DNA from: Fictibacillus barbaricus
GTDB taxonomy: Bacteria > Bacillota > Bacilli > Bacillales > Fictibacillaceae
Length of the DNA: 64,000 nt
Reading direction: 5' to 3'
NCBI RefSeq assembly: GCF_014635025.1
Contig: NZ_BMCE01000002.1
Coordinates: 620,001 to 684,000, forward strand
The position numbers were made by a program, and so were the translations under genes. Below are positions 7,483 to 17,418 of this stretch, one piece after another. Below the pieces are notes generated by a model, which saw nothing but the letters and a program-made list of their open reading frames with translations, searched no databases and was not told the origin of the DNA. How positions within the stretch are numbered: position 1 is the stretch's first letter; each line of letters opens with the position of its first letter.

Positions 7483-8961
7483 ATGAACAAGAATGATTTA
7501 ACGCTTGAAGAATTATTAATAGCCGCAAAGAAATCAAAGGATTTTACTAGGATAGAAAGGTCTATCAACGGTACAAAAATATACCTCTCATATTTCAATA
7601 CATTAGTGGACCATGAAATCATTCAAAAATCTCTTCTTCCTTACTTAAATTCTCCTTTTCTGAAAAATATAGATGATATTTCTGATAAATTGCCTATCGA
7701 GGATATTACTTTTACTGAAGATGTTAATGAAATTTACTTAAAACTATATAAAGGCCATGTCATTTTACAAAATGAGCATTCGCCAAACGAGTGTATTTTA
7801 CTAAATATACATAACGCAACTTTAGGTTTACGACAAAATAATGATGCTGAAAATGAATTTAGCGTAATCGGCCCTAAAGTAGGTTTTGTTGAAGATTTAG
7901 ACACCAATTTAAATTTATTACGAAGAAAAGTTAATTCCCAAAAACTCATAATTGAAGAAATGATTATTGGTAATATGTCAAAAACTAGAGTTGCAATCGT
8001 CTATTTAGACGGGATTACGAACGAACAGCACATTAACACTGTTAGAGAAAGGTTGAAAAATTTAAATTTTGACATTATTTGGGACACATCAGTTTTGGAA
8101 CAAATAATAAGGGACCATAAACACACGCCATTTCCGTTACTATTATCCACAGAAAGAATAGATCGCATTGTTTATACACTTGTCAATGGACAAGTTACTA
8201 TTTTTAGTGATGGTTCACCAAATGCGATATCTGGACCTGCCACTTTACTTGATTTTTTTATTTCTCCAGAAGATTATTATTTGAATTGGGTATTAGGTTC
8301 ATTTTTTAGAGTGATACGAATATTGGGTATTTTGTTTTCAGTATTCTCGTCATCTATATATGTAGCGGTATTAACTTTCCATTATGAAGTTATTCCTAAA
8401 GACCTCTTAGGTCCTCTCATTGAATCAAGAGCCAATGTTCCTTTTCCACCTGTTCTAGAGGTCTTGTTTCTTGAAACTACCATTGAACTTTTAAGAGAAG
8501 CGGGAGCGAGACTACCTACAAAGGTAGGACAGACTTTAGGTATTGTTGGAGGTATCGTAATCGGTCAAGCAGCTGTAGCTGCCGCGCTTACAAGTAATGT
8601 TCTCTTAATTATTGTATCCTTATCTGCATTGGCTTCTTTTACTACACCTATAATCGTTATGGGAAACACTATTCGGATACTTAGATTTTTTTTCATTGTA
8701 TTTTCAGCATTTTTAGGAGGCTTTGGTATTATCATAGGAATTATGTTTTTATTGGGGCATCTGTTTAGATTAAAATCTCTTGGATCACCGTATATCGTTC
8801 CTTTATATCCATTTAGACGTAATTCTTTGGCGGATTCCTTCATTCGTTCACCTTTAAGTACACTTAATAAAAGGGCTCCCTATCTTCGTCCTAAACAATT
8901 AATGAAATTCTATGTTAAAGAAATGCGAATACATAAAGGAGATCTCAACGATGAAGAATAA
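7483..8961 (+). CDS. Spore germinant receptor A-subunit (GerA/GerKA family)
   Basis: A 492-residue GerAA-family protein of the inner spore membrane, where A, B and C subunits form a nutrient-sensing receptor. Roughly residues 1-275 form the soluble N-terminal domain, with SKTRVAIVYLDGI and the LLLSTERIDR segment. The C-terminal part has the membrane helices, with the family signatures PFPPVLEVLFLE and GIVGGIVIGQAAV. An in-frame ATG at 7435 has no ribosome site, while ATG 7483 follows GGAAAGGA by eight bases and is chosen. The gene is first in an A-C-B operon whose genes overlap, driven by a sigma-G promoter. The germinant cannot be predicted. Confidence 0.92.
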   Translation: MNKNDLTLEELLIAAKKSKDFTRIERSINGTKIYLSYFNTLVDHEIIQKSLLPYLNSPFLKNIDDISDKLPIEDITFTEDVNEIYLKLYKGHVILQNEHSPNECILLNIHNATLGLRQNNDAENEFSVIGPKVGFVEDLDTNLNLLRRKVNSQKLIIEEMIIGNMSKTRVAIVYLDGITNEQHINTVRERLKNLNFDIIWDTSVLEQIIRDHKHTPFPLLLSTERIDRIVYTLVNGQVTIFSDGSPNAISGPATLLDFFISPEDYYLNWVLGSFFRVIRILGILFSVFSSSIYVAVLTFHYEVIPKDLLGPLIESRANVPFPPVLEVLFLETTIELLREAGARLPTKVGQTLGIVGGIVIGQAAVAAALTSNVLLIIVSLSALASFTTPIIVMGNTIRILRFFFIVFSAFLGGFGIIIGIMFLLGHLFRLKSLGSPYIVPLYPFRRNSLADSFIRSPLSTLNKRAPYLRPKQLMKFYVKEMRIHKGDLNDEE

Positions 8962-10036
8962 AATCTCTAAACAAAAGGGTATTTTAGGGAGAGGGATCTT
9001 AACTTTTTTATTAATAATGGGTGTTTCAGGCTGTGCTCCTCAGAAAGTCATTGATGAAATTGGCATTATGCATACTATCGGAGTAGATCTTGTTAACAAC
9101 AAAATCATGGGAAGTGTTTTGTATCCGGATTTTACAGATGATAAAAATTTAATGTTAGTAACAGCAGAAGCAGATAATCTTACTACTTTAAAGACAAATC
9201 TGGATTTGAAATTACAATATCCAATGGAACTCGGACAGTTAAGGGTACTTGTTTTAGGTGATACTTTGAGTAAAGCAGGGTTCTCAAGGGTATTAGAATC
9301 GTTGAATAAAGATCCTTCCGTAGGGATGATAAACGTAGTTGTCGCTGATCATTCTTCTAGACAATTCCTTCAGTCTATAATAAAAAGCCCGCCTTTATTT
9401 TTATCTGATTTGATCGAACAAGCTACTGAATATGAGGGTCTTCCTGATACTTCAATACTCACCATGCAATATCAATATTTTGGAGAAGGTATTGATGTTT
9501 ATCTCCCAAATGTAAAGTTAGATAACCAGAATAAAGTTGAATTAAATGGGATGTCTATATTTAAGAAGGATAAGCTGAAACTTCGTTTATCACAAAAAGA
9601 AACATTTCTATTTAAAACAATTAATGAAAAAAATAAAAAAGGAACGTATCCCTTTAAGATTAGAAAAAATGAAAAAGAGGCCAACATTGGTATTCAGTCT
9701 TTATCTGGAAAACATAACATTGACATTAATCTTGCCGAAAATGAGGTATTAATAAAACTTAATTTAAACTGTGAATTAAAAGGACTGCCAAATTGGATGG
9801 ATATAAGGAAAGTAGAGGAACTTCAACAAATAGCAGAAAAATCTATGACAAATGATATTGAAAATATGTTAGTTAAGCTTCAAAAAAATCAAGTAGATCC
9901 ACTTGGATTAGGTATGATATATCGAAGTAAAAGCAAAATTTGGTCAGAAGATGATTTTTATAAAAGAGTATATCCAGCTTTCCGTTTTAAAGTGAGAACG
10001 AAGATAGTCTTTAGCCAATATGGAGTGGTAAAATAG
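8951..10036 (+). CDS. Spore germinant receptor C-subunit lipoprotein (Ger(x)C family)
   Basis: A 361-residue lipoprotein of the GerAC/GerKC family. It has a short basic N-terminus, a hydrophobic helix and the lipobox GVSGC with Cys28 as the probable acylated residue. GerD-independent lipidation by Lgt anchors it on the outer face of the inner spore membrane. Typical features follow: DEIGIMHTIGVDL, then LRVLVLGDTLSKAG and a C-terminal region ending with DPLGLGMIYRSK. The start is ATG 8951 behind AAAGGAGA, 11 bases inside the end of the A-subunit gene, which points to translational coupling. A longer upstream frame lacks a ribosome site. Confidence 0.92.
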   Translation: MKNKISKQKGILGRGILTFLLIMGVSGCAPQKVIDEIGIMHTIGVDLVNNKIMGSVLYPDFTDDKNLMLVTAEADNLTTLKTNLDLKLQYPMELGQLRVLVLGDTLSKAGFSRVLESLNKDPSVGMINVVVADHSSRQFLQSIIKSPPLFLSDLIEQATEYEGLPDTSILTMQYQYFGEGIDVYLPNVKLDNQNKVELNGMSIFKKDKLKLRLSQKETFLFKTINEKNKKGTYPFKIRKNEKEANIGIQSLSGKHNIDINLAENEVLIKLNLNCELKGLPNWMDIRKVEELQQIAEKSMTNDIENMLVKLQKNQVDPLGLGMIYRSKSKIWSEDDFYKRVYPAFRFKVRTKIVFSQYGVVK

Positions 10037-11130
10037 TGAAAACTACAATAAAAGAGCAATATCTTGTTTCAACCTTTTTCACTTTTTTTCTGGTGCATTC
10101 TTCTCAAACTGGATTAGCTTTATTAGGTTTCCAAGATAATATTAGTAAAAATGCACAGCAGGATGCATGGGTTTCAGTAATACTGACTGGAATTGTAATC
10201 CACTTTATACTTTGGCTAATCTATAAAATACTTGATGAAAAACATCCTGATCTAATGGCTATTCATCATTATTGTTATGGAAAAGTAATAGGCAATTGTT
10301 TATCCTTTTTTGTCCTTTTATATTTTTTATTACAATCCCTCACCGTTTTTTGGGGATATATTGAAATTATTCAGGTATGGGTTTATCCGACATTGAAAAC
10401 TTGGCAATTAGGTATAGTTTTAGGAATTTTGATCTATTATTTAGTTTCTGGTGGTTTTCGCCTATTAACTGGATTCAGTTTTTGGGGAGTGGTTCTTCCT
10501 TCTTTCTTATTAATCCTGATCTACTTTCCCATAAAATATGCAAAAACAACTATCACTTTATTGCCTATTCTTAATCATTCAATTGGAGACATTCTACTAT
10601 CTGCTAAAGCATCTACTCTTCTTTTTCTTGGTTTTGAATGGATTTTAATTTATTATCCGTTCATAAAAGATGCTAACAAAAGTCAAAAATGGGCTCAGTT
10701 TGGAACGCTTTATTCAACTATACTTTATTTAATAATCACTCTGATTAGTTTTATATTTTACAATCAAGAGGCTTTACAACATACACCTTGGCCTACTTTA
10801 AAAATGGTAAAAATCGTACATTTTCCTTTTGTAGAAAGATTTGAGTACATTTTTATATTTATATGGTTATTAGTAATCATTTCACCCTTATGTATTTCTA
10901 TATGGGCTTGTACAAGAATAACGAGAAGACTTACTAGAATACCTCCTAAAATTTCATTATTTGTTTTTTTAATTATGATAGTCACAGCTACGACCTCAAC
11001 AAAGGACTTCAGAAGCGTTGAAAAAATTAGTACTATTACTTCTGAAATTGGATTCTACTTTATTTATACGTATATTCCACTTCTATTTTTAATTAAACAT
11101 ATTAAGATGAAAAGAAACAAAAGCTTTTAA
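10036..11130 (+). CDS. Spore germinant receptor B-subunit permease (GerAB/GerKB family)
   Basis: A 364-residue integral membrane protein with about ten helices, of the GerAB branch of the APC superfamily. It is the ligand-binding and channel-like subunit of nutrient germinant receptors. It starts at GTG 10036, sharing one base with the TAG stop of the C-subunit gene behind GGAGTGG. Family signs are QTGLALLGF in helix 1, NISKNAQQDAWVS, and the conserved C-terminal segment with DFRSVEKI. It is the last gene of the operon, followed by a terminator at 11245. The A-C-B order differs from the A-B-C order of gerA and gerB in B. subtilis but resembles gerK. Confidence 0.92.
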   Translation: MKTTIKEQYLVSTFFTFFLVHSSQTGLALLGFQDNISKNAQQDAWVSVILTGIVIHFILWLIYKILDEKHPDLMAIHHYCYGKVIGNCLSFFVLLYFLLQSLTVFWGYIEIIQVWVYPTLKTWQLGIVLGILIYYLVSGGFRLLTGFSFWGVVLPSFLLILIYFPIKYAKTTITLLPILNHSIGDILLSAKASTLLFLGFEWILIYYPFIKDANKSQKWAQFGTLYSTILYLIITLISFIFYNQEALQHTPWPTLKMVKIVHFPFVERFEYIFIFIWLLVIISPLCISIWACTRITRRLTRIPPKISLFVFLIMIVTATTSTKDFRSVEKISTITSEIGFYFIYTYIPLLFLIKHIKMKRNKSF

Positions 11131-11244
11131 ATAAAGGACCCAGTATTGATAGCGATAACAAAAAATTTTAATTCTGCTACGCGGTCTTCCAGCTCTAATT
11201 TAAAAAGTACATCATCAAAGTATAAAATAAAGCCAAGCAGCAAG

Positions 11245-11280
11245 AAAGGCATCCAATTTAGTCCTATTGGATGCCTTTTA
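11245..11280 (+). terminator. Terminator of the ger operon
   Basis: Stem AAAGGCATCCAAT (11245-11257) with ATTGGATGCCTTT (11266-11278), ending in TTTT, 115 bases after the B-subunit stop codon. Confidence 0.75.
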
Positions 11281-11337
11281 ATATAAACGTACTTCAGCAA
11301 AAGCATAATTTTTTTTAACAATTACAAAATTGATTGG

Positions 11338-11472
11338 TTAACAATCATATCCACTTTCTTTTAATAATAAAATTATTCTTCTGTATTCTTTTTCAATCTC
11401 TATACTTCGAGTCTTTATATCCTTTATTAGTGAATCAATGTATTTTTCATTTACTCCAAAAAATTGTTTCAT
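11338..11472 (-). CDS. Small hypothetical protein, 44 residues
   Basis: ATG 11472 follows a strong GGGAGGT ribosome site by eight bases, and the frame runs 44 codons to a TAA. The product is charged and helical (YIDSLIKDIKTRSIEIEKEY in the middle), ending SGYDC. The size and charge recall Spo0E-like phosphatase peptides, but the SxxLD signature of that family is missing, so no function is assigned. The main support is the ribosome site. Confidence 0.5.
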   Translation of the reverse strand: MKQFFGVNEKYIDSLIKDIKTRSIEIEKEYRRIILLLKESGYDC

Positions 11473-11649
11473 CTCTAAATACCTCCCAAAATTATCCTAA
11501 TGAATCTCTGAACAGTACTTGTTCATATAAAAGCCAAAAACAGCATATAATATTAATCTGTTATTGCTTTATGTTTCATTAAATGGAAATAAAGGATTAT
11601 TTGTTTTGTTTTTGTAATCATAATGGTACATGATTTAAATCGCTCTTCG

Positions 11650-12225
11650 TTATTCAATTTTTAACTTTGTGGTCCTATACGTATACATTTGTTTTTCATT
11701 AATTTTCATATGATAACCATTTTGTTTTGCTATAAGAGCAAAATTGTTTTTTGTTTTAGTTATAATTACTGGTACTTCTGTGTCAATACGTTCAAATAAC
11801 CAATCAATATCACCATTGTACATGCGCACACAACCAGCTGAGACATGTTTTCCGATTGACTTTTTATTATTGTTTCCGTGTATAGCATAGGTGGTCCCCC
11901 ATGTTCCATTTATGTTAAGTCCTAACCAGCGTTGACCAAGGGGATTATTTGGTGCACCTCCGGGAATTTTACCTTTATAATAAGGTCGATTCTTAATTTT
12001 ATTTACAATTTTAAAGGTTCCTGTAGGTGTAGGAGTTAAAGAAGAACCTGTCGCCACTTTATATATTTTTATTAACTTTCCTTTTTTTATATAAGCCATC
12101 TTATTCCTATCTATATTGATTATAATTAAGTCTTTTGCTTGTAATTGTGCTCCTTGTACCCATTTAGGATAAAAAGAAATAAAGATAAAGGTAAGAAGAA
12201 CGATAAGAATAGATAGCTTTTTCAA
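11650..12225 (-). CDS. Secreted L,D-transpeptidase (YkuD domain)
   Basis: A 191-residue exported protein with a signal peptide over about residues 1-25 (basic MKK, hydrophobic core, VQGA cut region), then a YkuD domain. The catalytic signature is complete: H116 in YAIHGNN and C132 in SAGCVRM. Such enzymes make 3-3 cross-links in peptidoglycan or act on the spore cortex. There is no LysM domain, unlike B. subtilis YkuD. The frame can open at GTG 12234, but its ribosome site would be too close. TTG 12225 lies eight bases after AGGAG and gives a normal signal peptide, so it is preferred. The gene is monocistronic. Confidence 0.9.
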   Translation of the reverse strand: MKKLSILIVLLTFIFISFYPKWVQGAQLQAKDLIIINIDRNKMAYIKKGKLIKIYKVATGSSLTPTPTGTFKIVNKIKNRPYYKGKIPGGAPNNPLGQRWLGLNINGTWGTTYAIHGNNNKKSIGKHVSAGCVRMYNGDIDWLFERIDTEVPVIITKTKNNFALIAKQNGYHMKINEKQMYTYRTTKLKIE

Positions 12226-12281
12226 ATGATCCACTCCTGTTTCTAATTAAAAGTAATTAACTATTTTTTCATTGTATAGTG

Positions 12282-12310
12282 ATTATATTAATTAATCTAT
12301 TGGATATTAA
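12282..12310 (-). promoter_or_regulatory. Candidate sigma-A promoter of the L,D-transpeptidase gene
   Basis: TTAATA (12305-12310), 17-base spacer, TATAAT (12282-12287), about 57 bases before the start codon. Confidence 0.4.
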
Positions 12311-12391
12311 AGGTATTTCGCAGAAAAGATCTTGTGGAAAGCTGTACTTACATCTAACAATCACTAAGGAGGTGGACTCTCAAAAGAAGAA

Positions 12392-12422
12392 TAAAAAAAT
12401 AATCCCGGTTCAATACCGGGAT
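12392..12422 (-). terminator. Terminator of the LysR gene
   Basis: Stem ATCCCGGT (12402-12409) with ACCGGGAT (12415-12422). On the minus strand it is followed by TATTTTTTT. Confidence 0.7.
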
Positions 12423-12522
12423 CAATTGTTATTATAAAAAGATGAGCAACAGGTCCTTGTAAAAAAATTAATCACCCGTTATAAGATTTTGATGGATTAT
12501 AAATAGCTCCATATACTTAAAC

Positions 12523-13437
12523 CTATGAATAAAATAAAGTTTTTCCACAATGCATATTCCATCTATTCACATGTGAAATCAATAATTCAATAAAACCTTT
12601 TGCGGCTGTCCCAAGGTGCTTTTGTTTATGGTGCACAATGGTGACTTCCCTAATAATAGCTGGATTTATAATCCTTATCGCTTTCAATACCCCTTCATTT
12701 TCCAGAGAAAAAAGTGTATCAGATATAATAGTAGCCCCTATTCCTTTCTTTACTAGATTTAAAATTGACTTTGAATCCGTTGATTCAATGATTGGTTGGA
12801 TTTGAATTCCTGCAACACTACACGCAGCATCAAGTGATTGCCTAAAACTGTGACCTTTAGGATTTAATATTAAGGGTATGTGCTCAATCTCTTTAAAATC
12901 TATGGCATTTCTTTCTGACCAAACATGATCCCTTCGTACAGCTAAGAAAAATTCTTCTTCGTATAATGAAATATTTGTTAACCTTTCATCTTTTCCAGGC
13001 ATAAGCGTCAAGGCCAAATCAATTTCATTTTGTATAACCTTTTCAACCACATCATCTATAGAGAAAATCTGTATTTGTACATCTGGATATTTGGAATGAA
13101 ATTCTAACAATACCATGGATGCAATATGATTTAAATCTCCTGGCAAGGTTCCAATTACTAGTTTTCCTCTCTTTACATTTTGAAGCTCTTCTATTTGATC
13201 TTTAGCACTTTCTAAATTAGCGAATACCATTTTGCAGTGTTCAAGGAGAATTTCACCAGCTTCTGTAATTGCTATTTTCTTCCCTAAACGATCAAATAAG
13301 CGAACACCAAGTTCGTCTTCTAACGCTTTCATTTGGTAGCTTAAAGTAGGTTGCCCAATTCTTAGTTTTTCAGCAGTCTTCGTAAAGTGCATTTCTTCAC
13401 AAAGAGCCATAAAATGTTCTAATTGTCTCAATTCCAA
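12523..13437 (-). CDS. LysR-family transcriptional regulator
   Basis: A 304-residue LysR regulator. It has an N-terminal winged helix-turn-helix (MELRQLEHF start, TKTAEKLRIGQPTLSYQMKA at about 18-37, ALEDELGVRLFDR), then a periplasmic-binding-protein-like effector domain from about residue 90. The frame extends upstream to 13491, but residues before the family's ELRQLEHF start have no ribosome site. TTG 13437 after AAGGGGTGGG gives the canonical N-terminus. No divergent partner gene is adjacent (the bpr-type gene upstream is on the same strand), so the target is unclear. The effector is unknown. Confidence 0.88.
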   Translation of the reverse strand: MELRQLEHFMALCEEMHFTKTAEKLRIGQPTLSYQMKALEDELGVRLFDRLGKKIAITEAGEILLEHCKMVFANLESAKDQIEELQNVKRGKLVIGTLPGDLNHIASMVLLEFHSKYPDVQIQIFSIDDVVEKVIQNEIDLALTLMPGKDERLTNISLYEEEFFLAVRRDHVWSERNAIDFKEIEHIPLILNPKGHSFRQSLDAACSVAGIQIQPIIESTDSKSILNLVKKGIGATIISDTLFSLENEGVLKAIRIINPAIIREVTIVHHKQKHLGTAAKGFIELLISHVNRWNMHCGKTLFYS

Positions 13438-13762
13438 TATTTCACACCCACCCCTTAGATATCTGTAAATCCATTTTAAAGTTAAACACATAAAATTTAC
13501 TATTCAAAATATTTTACAAAACTTCTATTAATTTCATTTTATCAATTCCATAAAAAGGATTTCATTACCTTGATAGTAAAGTAGATAATAGAATAGTTCA
13601 ATCAGTCTAACAATCTAATGATAAAGAGACAGTCACCTATTCTTACATGCGTGAACTGTCCCAAATCAAATTATATCTTTCCCTTTGTTTTAATAATTTT
13701 CAAACTGCACAACAATCAATTTGACTTGAACGTGAATCGATTTTCTCTCTATGTTTCCTGCT

Positions 13763-16700
13763 TTATCTGTCGCCAGTATTATTTTGTGATTTTTCAGTGA
13801 CAGGTGCTGAGATCGCATTGTTCATGACCGCGCGAATCATCATGTTTCCATATTGTGGATCCGTATTGTGACCCCAAGTTCCATTTTCCAGAAACCAATT
13901 TCGGTCATGGAAAGGGCTATTTTGATCACTTTCGAGACTTGGCATTGTCCCTGTGGCAGAAGCCTCAGGCTGTACATAGACCAAATAAAAATCTCCAGTG
14001 ACAAAAATGTTTTTATCCGTTAAATCGACATGAGTCCACTCCCCATCAGTCCGCGCAGCTGCTTCAAAAGGACCTGTGATTCTTTTACCAGGAGCTCCGT
14101 TAACACCTGTGGAATCATAAATGGCTACTTGAAATCTAGTTGAGCCCGGGCTTGGCCATTCTGTATTAACTTTAAAGAGTCCGCCTGTCAGCCAAGATTT
14201 CGTGACTCCTTCTTCCAATGACATTCTAACAGCAAAGCCATTTTTAGCACCGTGCCAAAACCATGAATTTTCCGAAGTTCCATCATCATAGCCGATTTCT
14301 CCGGGAATTCCCAGGAACCTTTTTAATTCAATTTTCTGTTTGGTTTTCTTATTCGACTGGAGTGTGATCGAGTAATCATTATAAACATAATTGTTCTTGA
14401 AAACATGTAACGTATAGGTACCTTCAAAGGCTGTAAGTGTAAATCTTCCTTTACTATCTGTTTTCACAGGAGTAATGGCAGGATCCTCTATTAAAGAGAT
14501 GATGGCATCTGGTATTGGTTTCCCTGTCGTTTGATCCTTGACTACTCCTTCTACTGTTCCTTTCCCTAAAGGTTTAAGATTAAAGTTTGCTTCGACAATC
14601 CCGTCTTTTGGAATTGAAACAGCTTGGTCTTTGAAATGAAAGCCATAGGCTTCAGCCCGAAGTGTGAATTCCCCTGCCTTATGTGTCATGGAGAACCTTC
14701 CATCTGCTGGATTAGTTGCAACTGAGTATCCAGAGTCTACTAGCGTTACCTTTGCACCGATTGGCAATACATTGGGTTGACTAGAAGTATTCTGAACCAT
14801 TGTAGCTGTCGGAGCTAATACACTATTTTTAGATTGTTTTTTTGTATGGATTTCTCCTGTTTTCTTTTCAATATTATTTTCCTTATTATCTACTAGAGAT
14901 TTATCAGTTAATGCTATGTCATCCAAGTACCAGCCATAATAAGGGTCCCAATCAAATCCTGTTTGCCATGCAAACATATAGAAACAGATATAAATCCGCT
15001 GTCCAGCGTAAGCAGAAAGATTCACTTCTGCATCAACCCAACCATCTGTAGAATACTCAAGTGGTACTCCATTTTCAGCAAATTTAGTGCCTTCTGTCCT
15101 AGTAAGCATCTCCCAATTCTGGTGGTCGGTTGAGACAAGAACAGCTCCGAAATCTGTTGAACCGTCGACTCCATCTGGACTAAAGTCATACCACTGCTTA
15201 TATTGCAGATATGAATTTCCGCTTTCAGGAATGTCGATAGGAGGCATATTGAGATAAGAATACGTATTAGGAGCGTGAGGACCCTCCAAATTGGTTCCAT
15301 ATACTTTTTGTCCTGAATAAGCTTGTCCAGGTCCCGCTGCTGGACTGCCCCATTTCCAATCGTTATTCCATCCTTCTGAATACCATCCTTCAGGAACAGC
15401 TTCTAAATCTTGAAAATAACCAATTGTGATCGCTGGCTTAACTTCTACATTAAACTCAGGAGAAGTTACTTGATTATCTCCATAATCAACCATTTTCCAT
15501 TTATAAGTAAATGTACCTTTCCTTATATCTTCACCTGGAACTACTGCTTGATATGTCCCTTTTCTAAAATCACCAGCTGTTCTTGCTGCTTTTACAGTCT
15601 TCCATTGTTGACCTTCTAAATACTGAATTTCTACAGTCTCTACACTGATGTTATCTTGCACTTCCACAGTTATTGGTAAAACTACTTGTTCATATACAAA
15701 GTCAGGAGAGGTATGCTGATAGGTTGGATTTGCCGTATCTTTTCCATCATATACAACTAAACCTTCAATCTTCCCATTTCCATTATTTAATGTTTTTATT
15801 GCGTTAAAAGCATTAACAAACCCATGCCCATAACCGTAATTAGGTGAGGATGAAAATTCTGAGTCTGTCAACGGGATGGCCGATTTGAACAGTATTTCCT
15901 CAATTTGGTCAATTGAGAGGGATGCATTTGCTTGCTTTAACAACGCTACGACTCCGGTTATATGAGGTGTTGCCATTGATGTACCACTCATCAGTTCATA
16001 ATCATTGGTAGGTATGGCTGAGCGGATATCGACACCTGGTGCCGATACATCTGGTTTAATTTCGTCATATGGAGCTGGTCCACGGGAAGAGAACCAAGCT
16101 AAGGCATTATCATGATCCGTTGCCGCTACTGCAAAAGATTCTGGATAGTTCGCTGGGGAGGAAACCCATCCTTCCCCATAAGAACCGGTATTGCCAGCTG
16201 CAAATACAGGGAAGATATTGGCAGCCCGCCAATTTTGAACCATTGGGCGATACCATTCGTCCAGACCTGGCCCGCCGCCCCAGGAGTTGTTTACTACATC
16301 CGGAGCTAACTCGGGATGTGGATTACCTTCAGCATCTTTTGGCGCTAATATCCACTCTCCAGCTTCGAGCAAATCGACATCCTGACCACCACTATTAGAA
16401 AATGCTTTAACAGCGATCCATTTTGCACCTGGGGCAACACCAATTTGGTTTCTTCCATCAGGCTCTGAACCAACCATTGTCCCAACCGTATGCGTACCAT
16501 GTTTATTATCATCATACGGAGTTTCTTTTCCTCCGACGGCATCAAACCAGTTTAATTGATGATCTGTCTGATTTGGATTCGCTGGATTGTACCCACGGTA
16601 TTTTTCCATTAAAGCAGGATGTTCCCACTGAACACCTGTATCAATACTGGCTACCACGATTCCTGCTCCATCGATTCCCATATCCCATACTTGAGGGGCT

Positions 16701-17311
16701 CCGACTTTTTCAACTCCCCATTCAACCGTTGATGAATTTAGATTGGTCGTTTTTACTTTAGGTTGGATCGGTGTAATTATTTGCCGCGTTTCATTCGGAA
16801 GAATTTTTGCTACCTCCGGATATGTTGCCAATTTGTCCATCACATCTTTTGTTGCTGTTACTGCTACTGCATTTACAACATAGAACGATTGGATATTTTT
16901 CACTTTGCCTTTTAGCTTTGCTTGCTCTAGATAATCAATCACTCCAGTTTGAGTCTCCATTGCAGTATTTCGTAATGTGGAAACAACGGAAGAACGGACC
17001 TGAAGTTTTGTACTTGCAGCTGTTTGTTTCTGTTTCTTCGCCTTTTCTGCTGCTTCGATCGCTACTCGATTAGTATCAACTTGCTCTATGAACTTCACTA
17101 TGAATGTAACCTGATTTTGATCCTTAAATTGTTTGATTAGTTTAGAATCTACTTTTTTGGTAACCAAAGTAGTCTTACCCATAGACACTGGCTTTCTATC
17201 TTTGGGATTTCCTTCTGCTATTGTGTTAATTGGTAGGACAAGGTTGATTAAGAGAATGAAAGATATTAGTAAACTTAATTGTAGATGATAACCGCTTATC
17301 TTTTTGGCCAA
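13763..17311 (-). CDS. bpr: Secreted subtilisin-like serine protease, bacillopeptidase F type
   Basis: A very large exported S8 protease (about 1,180 residues). Domains in order are a signal peptide (to about 33), an inhibitor-I9 propeptide with PNETRQI near its end (about 60-180), and a subtilase domain with D224 in SIDTGVQWEHP, H271 in KHGTHTVG, oxyanion N374 in AAGNTG and S445 in SGTSMATPH. These are followed by a beta-sandwich, a MAM/immune-inhibitor-like domain rich in Trp and Tyr (about 640-800), and two carboxypeptidase-regulatory-like domains (about 865-1000). There is no LPxTG or surface-layer motif, so it is probably released. The frame opens at TTG 17332, but TTG 17311, 11 bases after AGGAG, is a better start. 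A promoter lies at 17419-17447. Confidence 0.88.
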   Translation of the reverse strand: MAKKISGYHLQLSLLISFILLINLVLPINTIAEGNPKDRKPVSMGKTTLVTKKVDSKLIKQFKDQNQVTFIVKFIEQVDTNRVAIEAAEKAKKQKQTAASTKLQVRSSVVSTLRNTAMETQTGVIDYLEQAKLKGKVKNIQSFYVVNAVAVTATKDVMDKLATYPEVAKILPNETRQIITPIQPKVKTTNLNSSTVEWGVEKVGAPQVWDMGIDGAGIVVASIDTGVQWEHPALMEKYRGYNPANPNQTDHQLNWFDAVGGKETPYDDNKHGTHTVGTMVGSEPDGRNQIGVAPGAKWIAVKAFSNSGGQDVDLLEAGEWILAPKDAEGNPHPELAPDVVNNSWGGGPGLDEWYRPMVQNWRAANIFPVFAAGNTGSYGEGWVSSPANYPESFAVAATDHDNALAWFSSRGPAPYDEIKPDVSAPGVDIRSAIPTNDYELMSGTSMATPHITGVVALLKQANASLSIDQIEEILFKSAIPLTDSEFSSSPNYGYGHGFVNAFNAIKTLNNGNGKIEGLVVYDGKDTANPTYQHTSPDFVYEQVVLPITVEVQDNISVETVEIQYLEGQQWKTVKAARTAGDFRKGTYQAVVPGEDIRKGTFTYKWKMVDYGDNQVTSPEFNVEVKPAITIGYFQDLEAVPEGWYSEGWNNDWKWGSPAAGPGQAYSGQKVYGTNLEGPHAPNTYSYLNMPPIDIPESGNSYLQYKQWYDFSPDGVDGSTDFGAVLVSTDHQNWEMLTRTEGTKFAENGVPLEYSTDGWVDAEVNLSAYAGQRIYICFYMFAWQTGFDWDPYYGWYLDDIALTDKSLVDNKENNIEKKTGEIHTKKQSKNSVLAPTATMVQNTSSQPNVLPIGAKVTLVDSGYSVATNPADGRFSMTHKAGEFTLRAEAYGFHFKDQAVSIPKDGIVEANFNLKPLGKGTVEGVVKDQTTGKPIPDAIISLIEDPAITPVKTDSKGRFTLTAFEGTYTLHVFKNNYVYNDYSITLQSNKKTKQKIELKRFLGIPGEIGYDDGTSENSWFWHGAKNGFAVRMSLEEGVTKSWLTGGLFKVNTEWPSPGSTRFQVAIYDSTGVNGAPGKRITGPFEAAARTDGEWTHVDLTDKNIFVTGDFYLVYVQPEASATGTMPSLESDQNSPFHDRNWFLENGTWGHNTDPQYGNMMIRAVMNNAISAPVTEKSQNNTGDR

Positions 17312-17418
17312 AATGGGGTGAACTCCTCTCAATTTTTAATTTGTTAAATCTACTAAAGTTGTATAGTTTACACCTTGATTAAAATCCCTCCTTTAGATTT
17401 TATAAACTACTAGACACA

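Noticed and set aside
11127-11321. Minus-strand frame with an appealing LELEDRVAELKFF segment
   Set aside because: No ribosome site near any start, and it runs through the ger operon terminator and into the end of the B-subunit gene.
16069-17073. Several 60-112-codon frames opposite the bpr-type gene
   Set aside because: They are antisense frames of a long, clearly coding gene with no ribosome sites and Pro/His/Leu-rich nonsense composition.
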